Source of the DNA: Cryptomeria japonica
Taxonomy: Eukaryota; Streptophyta; Pinopsida; Cupressales; Cupressaceae
Assembly (NCBI RefSeq): GCF_030272615.1
Contig: NC_081409.1
Coordinates: forward strand, 617,093,755-617,157,754
Direction: 5' to 3'
Length of the DNA: 64,000 nucleotides
Below, piece by piece: positions 22,516 through 35,300 of the stretch. Each line of letters starts with the position of its first letter. The stretch's first letter is position 1. The notes below the pieces were generated by a model. That model saw only the letters and a list, made by a program, of their open reading frames with translations, was not told the origin of the DNA and made no database searches. The position numbers and the translations under genes were made by a program.

Positions 22516-25500
22516 CCTTTTCAAGATCGGACAATGTCGGGACTCAAATATGTAGTGTCATTTTTTGCTTGATTCCCTTCCATTTTATGTGTTCGTCATT
22601 TTTGGCCTATTGTTTATAACTAATTTGAGACATCTTAAATATGTTTTCTAAGTGTCAAAAGATGCAAGAATCCATTAAAAAATCCCAAGTTTGGGTTATC
22701 TTTTATTTTTTCTTTGTGTTTTATGTGTTTGTTGGCCTTTTAAAATTTTTGGGTTGCCTACATATCTTTCCTCTCAATCCTAACAACCCACTTAAGTCTT
22801 TGCTAATAATTTTTTGAAGCGTTATTTTGTCAAAGTATTAGAGTTTCCCATCCCCTAATACCATCCCATTGACATCATTGAGCCCCAAATCCTAAAAGTA
22901 TGCTTCAATTGTAAGTCCTTTTTATTTTTTGAACTTTTGGATCTCCCATCCATCCATCCCTTGGTACCCATTCTGATGCATCTCCACTCCCCAAACTTTG
23001 ATCCCTTGTACTCTAATTTTTTTCTATCTTACGGGTCCAAAATTTTAGCCTTGTCGTTAATTAAGTACCCCTTTCCATCACCCCCAAAATTTTGAAACTT
23101 TATTGATTCCTCCATACATCCTATCAAAGTTGGAATTTCAACCTTGAACTTAATTAAATACCTTTCTCCACCCAACCCTAAAAGTCCAAAACTTTGTCGA
23201 TTTGCTCTATATATCAAATTCAAACTTTTAGCCTTCCCTTAACTTGGTACCAAGTCCAAGTCATGTCCCTTCTCCCCAATCCTAACTTCCCAAAAACATT
23301 TTCTATAATGGGGTTTCATTGTTATCCTTTCCCATCTCACATCCTCTCTAGCATGAATTATCTCAATTCCTCAATGCTCTTATCTTTGGTAGGTAACATG
23401 AGTTTTCTCAACTTTTTGATCTCGATATCCCAAAACACAAGAGAATATATAGTTATTAATCAAAATTTTGGAGAGGGGCATGCTCCCTTTTGAAATAACA
23501 TATGATGGCAAGTTCGATAATCTTGAAGAGTCTGACAGTGGTACATAGTGAGTGTCCTTGAATCTGTTGGAGGTCCTAAAATTTGAAATGGGAATTATTA
23601 TAATATTTATCAAAATTTTGTAGGCATCAATTGAGAATGACATGAATTTTTAGGAAATAATACATAATACCCACATGTTAAATCCATTTCCTACATAACC
23701 CCATGAGAAAAAAGTATGCATACAAGCTTATAGAATAACCAAATGCATAGATCAAATAGAAAAACCACAAGATAGCATAGGATACAATCTAATAAAACCC
23801 TCAAGAGGGAAAATATTATCCTCCAAATTCATCCATACTTCATCTATTATTTAGCGATAAAATAATACATGCACTTATAGAGTTAAAATAAATAAATTTG
23901 AATCATCAAGCCTCTCCAATGTATCTTCAATGTCTCTAAGCATGAATTAACACATCCCATGTCATGATTCACACATGCACACTTCAAAAGAATCAATATT
24001 ATGATATCCTATTCATTTAGCCAACCTTAACCACTAAACATGTGCTTTCTTATATAGATTCAAGCTCATGTATACAATGAAGTGGTAAGATAAAATCACA
24101 TGCCTCGAACCCATGAGAACAAAAAAATATTGACCTTACTTTTGAATACTAAGTTTGTAAAATATTAAATATCTTCCCCCAAATAAAACTTAATTATTCT
24201 ATGTCCTCCACACATAAAATAATCAACCCAATATTACATACAACTCTACAAGTGGTCCCAAATAATTACCTAATGTAGCTAAACACATCTCTTAGATTTG
24301 CACCGCAAGTAAAAATTATTTAATTTACAATATTATAATATACATGTTATTCAATGGTGTATAACACCTTATCCTAACATTCTCCCACTTTTTTAACAAA
24401 TTTCATAAGGTTAAATCAATGAAATACATCATCATAGTTATACTTGAAACCACATGAATCTCCAACATGCCCTCGTGCTCCATCAAGTTAATAGCAATAA
24501 AAAAAGGTAACCATAATCTCAAACAAGAACTCCTCTCATCCTTCAACATGCCACCTATGGAAGAAAAGGAACATGCCAAGGTGAAGATGCACCAATATAA
24601 GAACACATGCATCAAATATAAGTAATAACAAAGGATTCAAGCTATTGTCAAAGGAAAAAAAAACCACATGAGCAGAAATAAAATCCACAACACATGCCAA
24701 TACATCCAACCATCCATACCTAGGAGGCATCAATAACATCAATAAAATAATGTAAAAAACATATGCAACCTGTAAACTGTAACCATTAGCTCGTTAGATA
24801 AAACCTGTCAATGAAGAATATACACATCCAAGAACTCTCATAGCACGAGTAATGTAAAATCTAAAAACAGAGCAAGGAATATCAAGTTTACTAATAGATG
24901 CTCAAACCAAGGTGTAGAAAATAATCAAACCATGTAGTATCAAGAATAAACATAATTATCCACATATGCAACACAAACAACTACATAATCTCTCATAACA
25001 TTTCATCTCAACTCTTACAAATCATATGAGTATGAACCTCAAGGAAGTAGCAATAGAACGAATAGAGAAAACCTATAAACCATACAATTTTATTCTACCA
25101 ACACCTCAAATCATGCTAAATTTTGTCAAGTATGATCTACTTTCAACTCTAAATGAAAAAAATTAACAAAACCCAACTACTAAATCTCGTAGATCAAATG
25201 CAACAATGTATCATGTAAAACTAAATTGAATATAAGCCTCTCTAACGAAGGAAGATGAAACTCAAAATATCCATTCCCAAACTAGGAAATCATCCCAATA
25301 AAACAATCTCCTATATTCCTCATGAACAATATCATAATATAACTCATACATGCACAAGGAGATAACCATGGCAAACATTCCTCAAAATGAATCCTCTAAA
25401 ACTAACTATTGATAGCTCAAAATCCATATCTCTGAGAAAATAAAGCATAAAGACATAACACATCTCAAACAAGAATGGTAAAATAAATTTCAAATGAAAA

Positions 25501-26369
25501 ACCACTAAGTAGACCAAGATGGTAATGAGAATAATCCTCCAAGATAATCGTTTCATCACGACTCACTCCAGGATTAATATCATCTCAAGTCCATATCCAA
25601 GTGAAGGTTCCTTGATCTTCTTGTTGAACCTTCAACATAGAGTACTTGTCTAAAACAATTTCTAGTATCCAAATATCCATGAGCACCTACCATGATCAAT
25701 CCATGCTAAGCTCCAAATGCAACACCTCACTATCATGAAGCTCCCAAGCACAACCAATGTAATAAACACAAAGAGAACTAACAAGATCATTATTAAAGCT
25801 CCAACTGAAGAATTCAGAATCCAATCATGAAATCATTATAGATAACATCTTCTCCTAGGAGATCTCATGCACCAATGCACACATCCTAGTCTCAAGAGAA
25901 CCTAAATCATGTGAAACCTCTAAGATAGCATCAAGAGTAAACCAAGATACAATACCAAAACACTAAAAATGGAGAATCAATATCTCTAATCACATGCATA
26001 TGATCATCTCCTTATAGTGAACTTTTAAATGTGAAAAAACTCATACTATAACACATGGTCTTAAATCTCTTTAAATGTATAAATAAACACTAAAGAATAT
26101 CATCCACTACTATGTGATAGATCTACATCACTACTGAAGCTCCCATTGTGTTGTGATACTAAGCTATACATGATATCATGACAACAATCTCATAAATGAA
26201 GATCACTCATGGTGTGCCACTCTCAATTATAATATCAACAACTCCAAAGAACAAGCAGAACCAAGATCTCCAAGCCCAATAGTTACAACTACCATCAAAC
26301 CATTAGTAATCAATCCTACACCACTAGATTATAGACCCTTAAGATGTCCTTTTAAATATTTAGAGAAAA
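22516..26369. other. Unassigned AT-rich stretch
   Basis: No gene or domain is supported on either strand across this 3.9 kb. 22560-23500 is pyrimidine-rich on the plus strand, with loosely repeated blocks containing CCATCC and CCAAAACTTTG. 23640-26350 is A/C-rich and has only short open frames. It is probably decayed retroelement sequence, but no family is recognisable. Confidence 0.4.
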
Positions 26370-26590
26370 TGTAGCTTCATGATTTAAATATTAAAAATAA
26401 GATAAAAGCATGGTGGATTGAGGCCCTTTTGATAAAAGGCTCCAAATTATCTAAAATTTTATAGAAATTAGGCTATGTCAAAGGGAAGATTGAGGATTGG
26501 ATTTATTTTAAATAACATCTTCATAGAGAAGGAAAAAATAGAGGAGGATTTAGTTTCCCTCAATGAAGTGATCATCATGGATGGAATGGA
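26370..26590 (+). pseudogene. LINE ORF2 fragment (endonuclease-RT linker)
   Basis: Plus-strand frames read IKAWWIEALLIKGSKLSK, KLGYVKGKIEDW, and after a shift NIFIEKEKIEEDLVSLNEVI. This Trp-rich pattern followed by a charged helix is typical of the linker between endonuclease and reverse transcriptase in plant LINE ORF2. A stop, a frameshift and the abrupt join to element D at about 26590 show it is a relic. Confidence 0.6.
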
Positions 26591-26595
26591 CTAAA

Positions 26596-29142
26596 GTAGT
26601 TATGAGATGGATCCTTACAATCTCTTTGAAGAACAACCCTACTATGTAGGAGGCATCATTAGTGCATTTGCATTGCACAAAGTGTGCTATCTTGCTGAAT
26701 CCATCCACTATGACATAGACGTCATCATATCCTCTTGGAGATCTAGGTAAACCAAGAAAAAATTCCATACTCACACACTCCCATGGACTTGTTGGTATGG
26801 CTAGATGCTGATATAAACCTTCATTACTGGAGGTACCCTTAGCCCTCTGACAAATAACATGTTGCTCCAAAAATCTCCTAACATCTAACTATAGTTTAGG
26901 CCAATGGTAGAACCTGCCAACCTACTCTAAGGTCTTGTCAAGACCAAAATGTCCACTTAGATTGCCTTGATGCTTCTCCTTGATGATATTGTCTCTACAG
27001 AGAACTGTGGTATACAAAGTAGGTGTTCTTTAAACAATAAACCTTCCTGCAACATAAAATTAAAATAGGCAACATGACAAGCATTAGCAAACTTTGAGCA
27101 AACATCATATTTTCACCAAAATCTTTGTCACCTTGGTAGAGGTCTTTGAGGTCATTTAACCCCACACTTTTTAGCTGTACTTCTTGAATGGTTAGAACAA
27201 TTTTACTTAAGGCATATGCTATCTTATTAGTGACTCCTTTCTTGTGCTTGATGGAAAAGGTGTAGGCCTGCAAATACTCAACCCACTTGAGGTGTCTTTG
27301 ATTCAATTTCTCCTGCCCATTCAAAAAACTAAGTGCATGATTATGAGTGTAGACTATGAACTCTTTAGGTAACAGATAATGCCGCCATTTCTTGAGTGCT
27401 TGCACCATGGCATATAATTCTAGATCATAGGTAGAATACTTTTGTTTTTCTTCATTGAGTTTCTTAGAGAAAAATGCAACTGGGTGACCTTCTTGGCTCA
27501 AAATGGCCCCTATAGCCAACTTGCTAGAATCACACTCTATGGTGAAGAGATGATTGAAATCAGGGAGCCTAAGGTAAGGTAGTTCTGCTACCTTTTGCTT
27601 TAACAACTCAAACCCCTTGTTTGCTGCACTAGTCCACTTAAACTGACATTTTATCCCACCTTTAATGGTGTTCAAGATAGGTGCACACACACGGCTAAAA
27701 CCTCTAATGATTTTCCTTTAAAAAGAAGGTAAACCATGGAAACTTCTTACATCTCCTATTGACTTAGGAGTAGGCCAATTCACTATTGCTTCCACTTTTG
27801 ATGGATCCATTTTTAAACAACCTTGAGAAACTACAAAACCAAGATACACCAATTCATTTTTGAAAAACTCACATTTATCCAAGTTGATTGTCAACTTTTG
27901 TTGATGTAGATTCCTCAAAACTTGATTCAAGTGTTTGTTATGCTCCTCCTTCGACCTGCTAAAAATCATAATGTCATCAAGATAAACAATGACAAACTTA
28001 CCAATGAACTCTACAAGAACCTCATTCACGAGTCTCATGAAGGTGCTAGGTGAATTTGTGAGCCCAAAGGGCATCACCAACCATTCATAGAGCCCTTCAT
28101 TTGTTTTAAAGGTTGTCTTCCATTCATCACTAGGTCTGATCCTAATTTGATGATAACCGAATTTCAAATCCACCTTAGAAAAGTAGCAAGCTCCACTCAA
28201 GTAGTCCATTAGATCCTCAATCCTTGGCATTGGAAACTAGTATCTAATTGTGATTTTGTTTATGGTCCTTGAATCAGTGCACATCCTCCACTTGCCATCT
28301 TTCTTAGGTGCCAAAACTGTAGGCACTGCACATGGACTTAAACTCTTTTTTATCAACCCTTTATCTAGCAATTCCTGCACTTGCTTTGCTACTTCCTCAT
28401 TTTGAGTAGGTGTCATTTTGTAAGCACCTTTGTTTGGCAAAGTTGAACCAGGTATGAGGTCTATTTGATGGTTGATATCTCTCATAGGGGGTAAGGCATC
28501 TGGTATCTCATTGATAACTATGCCCTTGTACCGGTCTAGTAAGGTCTGCACCTCTTGAGGTATCAGTGGTTTGGTTTCAGGCTTTATCTCTTCTTTGGGT
28601 TTCACTATGAGAGAACATCCTTGGTTCTCTTCATGCTTCAACAACTTCAAGAATTCTTCCCCACTAAGAAACATAACACTTGATCCAACATGTCTATCTT
28701 CACCCTGATCAACCAAGGGATCCATTTGAAACTTTCTACCCTCCTTGGTGATAACATAGGATTTATTCTCCCTATCATGTATGTCTTTGACATCATACTG
28801 CCAAGGGCATCCCAACAACAAGTGACATGCATCCATGGGTAATATGTCACATAGCAGACTATCCTTGTAATCTCCTATTTCAAAATCTACCCAAGTTTGC
28901 TCATCTACAAGCACATGCTGACCCTTACTCAACCAAGATACCTTATAGGGGGTGGTATGTGGCAACCTTTTCAATTTTAGTTTGTCTACCATCTCAACTG
29001 CTACAATATTCTCAGTATACCTTGAATCTACTATAACTTTACAAATCTTACCATGAGATCTGCAAGTGGTTTTGAAAAGTGTCTTCCTTTGTGTAGGTTC
29101 TTTGGACTGTGGTACCTTCAACAAGGTCTTTCTTAGCATCAA
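26596..29142 (-). pseudogene. Element D pol: protease, RT, RNase H, partial integrase
   Basis: Reads from 29142. Protease: active site is VIVDSRYTENI, where the usual DSG is DSR, so it should be inactive. RT: N-terminal [44 protein letters not shown] and the catalytic YLDDIMIFS. RNase H: CDSSKLAIGAILSQ, YSTYDLELYAMVQAL, and YTHNHALSFL, where the expected TDH is THN. Integrase: zinc region with CQRAKG, then the core MEFFLGLPRSPRGYDDVYVIVDGFSKIAHF, cut before the second aspartate. In-frame stops at 28237, 27718 and 26995 and more near 26890 interrupt it. Confidence 0.85.
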
Positions 29143-29260
29143 GTTCTCTCTCTCTCTCTAGGACTGGTCATGCCTTGCTGATTGGTGAGGTAACACTTTG
29201 ATAGTCTTCTTCTTGCACCAACTAAGTTCTCTTGTCTCCCATGTGAGAGCTTGAAGTCTT

Positions 29261-30301
29261 TTAGGGACATGAGCTCATGCTATGCCCCACTTGATGACAA
29301 TGGTAGCATTTGCTAGTGAAGACTATGGTTCCTCTTCCTGAATTGCCAAATCTGCCTCTATAGTTATTTCTCCCTCTAGGGTTGCCTCTAAATTGTCCTC
29401 CTTCTTTAGGATTATCACCATCGTTCTTTGATTGATTTCCTTCATCATTCTTGCTTGGATTATAGCCCCTTCCAAAGGTGCCTCTTCCTCTATAACCTCT
29501 GCCACCTCTGCCCCTTTGATTATGTTCACCTTTCCTTTTGATCTTATCTTCTACTCTCAAGGCTAATTGAAAGCATTTATGGACTATGTCAGGTGCTATC
29601 ATGCTGATCTAATCTTGAATGTTTTGTCTAAGGCCATTTAAGTACCTTGCAACCTTCTCCACTTCTTCCTCTTGCTTCCTAGCTCTTAGGGTAAGTTTGT
29701 TGAACTCCTCTGTATAGGTACTCACATCCATTTCTCTTTGTTTCAAATTCTGCAACTTCTTGTGCATCTGCACCTCATAATCTATAGGTAGGAATTGAGT
29801 TTTAATCCTCATCTTCATTCTCTCCCAAGAGATGATCTTCTTCCTCCCGGTTTGTTCTCTTTCTTCTTGCATCATGTTCTACCACACTAGGGCTGATCCC
29901 TTCAATCTTGACTTGGCCAAATTGAACCTCTTTTCTTCTGCAACTTCCTTGTATTCAAAATGATTGTTCAAGGCTTCTATCCAATCCAATAACTCTTCTC
30001 CATTTAGGTTTCTATTGTAGTTAGGTAAACCTTCTATGTTGTCTTTATTGAGTGACTTGAGGGAATCAAGGAAGATATGATGATCTTTGTCCAACTCCTT
30101 CTTTTCTATTATGACTCCTATCACACCTACATCTTCATCATCAGTTGCATCACCCCATTCAGTGACTTTGCCCTTGCCTTTCTTGGTTTCTTGCTCCCGG
30201 TCTTCACTAAGCATGTCTTGGACCAACTTCCTAATGGCTTCTTGACTCATTATCTTTGGTGACATGTTGCTGGCTTCTGACTCTACCTCTAGGTCTGACA
30301 T
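29261..30301 (-). pseudogene. Element D gag
   Basis: One frame from 30301 to 29261, broken by two in-frame TAG codons (29879 and near 29606). It contains the retrotransposon gag helical domain (NGEELLDWIEALNNHFEYKEV, KSRLKGSALVW, ITTY-like STYTEEFNKLTLRA), an Arg/Gly-rich linker (RGRGGRGYRGRGTFGRGY) and a single intact zinc knuckle CYHCHQVGHSMSSC. Gag forms the particle and binds the element RNA. The N-terminus is acidic. Two stops mean no full-length product. Confidence 0.85.
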
Positions 30302-30320
30302 ACATCACTTTGTTCAATCA

Positions 30321-30336
30321 ATTGTCTTTGATACCA
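30321..30336 (-). promoter_or_regulatory. Primer binding site of element D
   Basis: The minus strand reads TGGTATCAAAGACAAT, six bases inside the LTR end. It is a close variant of the initiator-Met-tRNA primer site TGGTATCAGAGC. Confidence 0.65.
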
Positions 30337-30342
30337 ATCTGA

Positions 30343-31983
30343 TGTAGAGTGAGTTGACTCTTCAACTTTTTGTGCTACCTTGTCTAGGTATCTCCTCCAA
30401 GCTACACAAGAATCATCTAATTATTCTTCACCTCACACCCTCCAAGGGTCTGCAAGAATTACCCTCATTGACCTTCCCAAGGTCCTTAGGCTAAGATAAG
30501 CACTTGTTGTTTTGTGAATTCCATTTTCTTGCTTCAAAGACCTTGTTTTCCCACTCCCTTTCACACTCAACGAGAGAGTTCAACCCCTCTACCATATGAT
30601 CTTCATTCCCCACACTACACACACAAGGATGGATGATTTTAAATGGATTTCCAACCCTACTCCTTTGTTGAAGAGATTTTAACCCTACCGGTTTGGAGTT
30701 TTACAAGTAAACTGCACTTTTAGGCCTAATCGGAGACCTAATTCTAGTAGCCCCGTTAGCGAGGAATTCTGCATTTACCGGTTAAACTTCCTTAACAACC
30801 CTACAAAATCTTTTACATTCTAGACACCCTTTTAGGTTTTACATATAATATCTAAAAATCGGAGGTGGGTTATGTCATTAACATATCTAACCCTTATCGG
30901 TTAATTAGGCTCGATTGCCCCTTCCTAGGCCTAAAAAGTAGGGATTGGCCAAAAATCCTTCACTAGTCTGTTTGCCTAAGTGAATTGATGATAGTTTGGG
31001 TTTGTTATTCCATATGGAATTCTAAACCAATCATTCTTCACCTCCACCCACCAGACTCGCCCAATTAGGGCCTGTTATTCATGATTCCTAATGCTTGCCA
31101 ACTCAACGTGCCAAGCTTAGGGTATGGTGGCAAATCTCTGATCTGGCTTCCCCTATCTCAAAACAAAAAATAAAACATATTATACAATGAAACCTAACAT
31201 TCCACAAGGTTTCAGAGAGGAAATCCACCAAGGAACGTTAGGTTGGAGCCATTTTGCTCTAAAAACCCTGATTTTTAGGGCTCTTGGACCCGCCTACAAC
31301 AAAATGAAATTTATTCACAAACTACAACACTTCAAGACTCCAAATAAAAAAAAAATGAAGGTAAGACACTAGACTAACAATCCATGACCCTATTTTGGGA
31401 TTCTCAATCTGTACAGGTCGTACAACTTGCAAAGAACAACAAAAACTCGGAAGAATACACCCAATGGGAAACCAAAACTTGTTTATTTGCTTTAAGATCT
31501 TCAACCACCTTCAACAAACAATTATCTTTTGTCTTTCCAAGCGTTATACTATCCTTGGAGTATTTACACACACTCATAACCCAATGTGTCAACCAACTAG
31601 CTTTTGATGCATGAAAACATTACAAAGTTGCTATGAGCAAGTTTTGTAACTTTTGCAATTTGTTGCATAGGTGAACAAATTTTCTCAAACCCAAACTTGG
31701 TCACTTTCAAATGACTCATATGATCTTAACAACCTCAAAAATATCAACCAACCTACATTAACCCAAAAACAACTTATCCTATTAAGTGCTCTACTTGGCA
31801 CCCTTAAGAGCTCACATGCCAACATTGGCCAAAAAAAGACTCTTAGGGCCCTTACAATCATTTTAGCACACACTCAATGATCTCTTAGCCTTATTACAAA
31901 ACTAAAAACATGATTCTAACATCTTGGAAACAAACTCAACAAAAATTGCTAAGTGCGCCCAGGTTTCAGGTAGGGAAACCCCA
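30343..31983 (-). repeat. 5' LTR of element D
   Basis: About 1.64 kb with TG...CA ends: the plus-strand text starts TGTAGAGTGAG at 30343 and ends AAACCCCA at 31983, where LINE RT sequence begins. There is no partner LTR in the window, so the outer boundary rests on the switch to LINE coding and on the TG/CA ends. Confidence 0.55.
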
Positions 31984-32370
31984 TTTCCCTGTTTCTTTTC
32001 AATATTATGGTAAAAACCCTAGGAAGATTAATACAAGGTGAATGCAATAAAGGAGAATGAAAGATAATTTAAAAGTAGTTCCCAATGTAAGTATTGTTGC
32101 TCACGAATAGTTCATAGATGACACTCTTTTGTTTGGTATAACCAATTGAAAAGAGGCTAAAACAATAAAAAATACCTTGAATAAGTATAGTCAAGCTTTG
32201 GGTCAAAAAATTAATTTTAATTTTAATTTTTCTTCTTTAGCACTAATTTGAGGAAACATAAAGAGATTGTGTAGATTCTAGGCTTCAAGGTAAGTCAATT
32301 GCTAAACAAATATTTAAGGATGCCTTTATTTGTAGGACCTTGTAAATTGAGGTTATGGAATTCTTTAATC
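31984..32370 (+). pseudogene. LINE reverse transcriptase fragment
   Basis: Plus-strand frames read LGRLIQGECNKG, then KVVPNVSIVAHE, then the catalytic region FIDDTLLFG (usual FADDTLLF), then LNKYSQALGQKINFN and KYLRMPLFVGP. This is the palm of a plant LINE RT, from the segment before the catalytic Asp pair to the conserved PL motif. Stops and shifts interrupt it. It ends at about 32371, where a TGTAATGCCC sequence begins. It may be the same LINE copy as 26370-26590, split by element D, but the intervening RT fingers are missing. Confidence 0.75.
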
Positions 32371-32371
32371 T

Positions 32372-35300
32372 TGTAATGCCCGCCAAATACCCTAGAGAAT
32401 TAAACCAAAATCTGCCAATAATTTTTTTTTTCTTTTAAATTAATCTTCACTACAACACTAATACTAACTTCTAGTTTGCATCATTATTTGCATCATTACT
32501 ACCAATAATGCATCATGAATCAACATGAACATAACCATGAATCATATTATGCAATCAAAACATGTATTTAATATTTAACATAACTACATAATAAAAACAT
32601 ATAATGCATTTCCATTCCCTAGGGTATCTCAACGTCACTACTTGACATTAAACTAACACATCACATATCCATCTAGAACACCATATAGTATTATCCAACT
32701 AAACATTTACTTCCCATGCAACTATGATAAAACATTAACACATATGCATAACTCTATTCCCTTTCATACTCTTTCTAAGGTTCATTTTAAGTACCAATCG
32801 AATGTTTCTAATACCTGTCTTTACTCATTTGAACACTTAACACATCATGAAACTAAATGCATTTATCCTTCTTTTACTAATGGTATTCGGTTATTTTCTC
32901 AAGCACAACTCATCAAGAATACTATCCATATCAATATGCAAGATCATAGCAGCAAGTACTTATCTACATCCAAATAGGATTCCAATCTACTAAACAGGTT
33001 CGAGAGTCATATGATTCTACAAGAATAAATACAATCTAATATTTCAATCTCCTAATTTCAACATAGGATTTCATTCTCAACATGATAAACGTATCTATAA
33101 CGTGAACCACATACAAATACATCATCTTATTACAATATCATAGTTCTTCTATATCAAGTTCATTTACATAAGAGCACATGGAGAAAGCACATAGTCTCTT
33201 TGCTACGTCCCATCCTAATGCTTAATAATACAAGTTACATAGACACATATTCATATTACTCATTTACAAGACATCATAATATGGTAACATCTCTAATACA
33301 TAGAAATCAACACCATAGGACAACTGCATAATAAAGAGCCATATTTTCCATATGAACCACAACTACTCTCTTAACTTCCATATCTCAAGATATCTAACAT
33401 TGGAGATTAACATCTTTCAAATCAAGGCATATATGATAATTAAAATAATCACTACTATCCATAAAATATACTCAAGACATAGCATGCATATCTCTAAATC
33501 ATTCAGTTCCTTTCTAATCAAGAACATCATCTACAATAGAATATCCATTTTCAACAATCTTATTCAATACATTTCATTCAGAAATCATCCTACTACATGT
33601 TCTCAATACACTGATTACATAGCCTTCTTTACATTTCCATCTTTCATAACACATGGTATCAATTTTGATTACATAAATATGCTCCAAGAACCCAAGCTCA
33701 TGATGAGATACTATAGATCCACATCCACGCACACTAACATCCAAGAAAAATATCTCAATGGTAGAAGGCATCAAACCACCTGACCACATGGAACCAAATA
33801 GGAATCACCCCCCGTGCTAGGAGATGACATAAGGTTCCAACTCACACACAAGACCTAAGTTGGCACCTAACAACCATATGATACAACATGACACTACAAG
33901 ACTCCAACATAGGAATATAACATCAAAATACATCACATGGCTAAATCAAAGCAATCAACCTCCAAAGGCACAATCAACAACAAGGCATATGGATAATGGA
34001 CACATGTGGGGTAGAGTGTCATCACATGTTAACCTCATGTGGCATCCGTCTCCACCTTGGAGTCACTCAAGGGAGATTAGGTATACCGCTCCAATGACCT
34101 TTCCAATCTAGGATCCCAAAAACCACCTCCCCCGGTCTGTCCAATTTGGGCACACAACAACATATTCTTTATCTTGATTAGGTGAATTAATAATTACCTA
34201 ACTCACTAACCAATTATTAACATTGTTATCACTTGCAAGTTAAACCATAAACTCTTCATGTGGTTTCATCAAGTCTAGACCCCCTCCTAGAGGCCTAATG
34301 CTCAAGACCCTAGTCCACACATGCAAGAGCCCACTCTCCCAACCATGGACCATAACCCTAGGGTAAAACACAACAAAAGAAAACACAATAACAACATGAA
34401 GATCAACATGGAAAGCATCCAAAAGTCATTACAAAATTGATACAACTGAATCTCAAACCAAGAGCTACTTAACAAGGATCAAGCCATAAGATCATAATGG
34501 CAAAATGCAATAAGAAAGAGAGCCTCAAGAATGTAAAATACACATAAACATGGGCAATGCATGAATCCAATAACATAGAATGATCCTCCTGGGAGCTACA
34601 ATTAACCATCCTCAATAGCAAGGAATCACTCAACTGGGTGGAGCAACATATCAAAACCTCAACGGACAAGCACAAAACCACTTGCCAGAGCCAAAAGGGA
34701 TTCACACATATCACAAATGAATGACACAGTGCCCCAAAACCATAAAACATAACAAACACGCCTCTCGAATGAAGCCCAAACATATAAATCAACTGAGAGA
34801 CTAAAAAACCAACCCAAAAATCTCCTGACACTAATTTGGCGCTATTGAAGCCTAGAGTAGTGCTATTGTAACAGGGGACGAACTCATGGAAAACTAGATA
34901 CAAAGATACTCAAATTTGCCTAGATTCGGGCACAAGCCTTACAATGGCATAAATACGACCTCAAAGTCACTAAAAGCCAATAAGAAACAAAAAGAAAGCC
35001 TTGTTAAGGCCAACGATACAACGCATCCAAGAATTCCAACTTATACCGACAATAACTTACACATAAATGATCACAGACATAGCCACTCTAGATCTAATCA
35101 AACCAAATGGACACTAGACATGGTATGCAACAACAAATAAACCTCACAAAACCAACAGTTACCACAATGCATTCACAAACAACTTATAATCAACATATCA
35201 ACATACACAAATGCCCTTTTCCAGCAATACAACACACATATTCATAAAATCATATATAAATCTTTTTCCCAAAATATTATTCCCAATTACTTATAATATA

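Larger units (their letters stand above)
26596..31983 (-). mobile_element. Element D: truncated minus-strand Ty3 retrotransposon
   Basis: From right to left: a 5' LTR (30343-31983), primer site, gag, protease, RT, RNase H and the first part of integrase, which stops abruptly near 26596 where LINE-like sequence begins. No 3' LTR exists in the window, so the element is 3'-truncated. The RT ([28 protein letters not shown]) resembles chromovirus-type plant Ty3 elements. A chromodomain cannot be tested because the integrase C-terminus is missing. Confidence 0.8.

Noticed and set aside
26596-29142. Old plant pararetrovirus (caulimovirus) copy
   Set aside because: Integrase and LTR are present and no movement or coat protein is seen, so Ty3 retrotransposon is the correct call.
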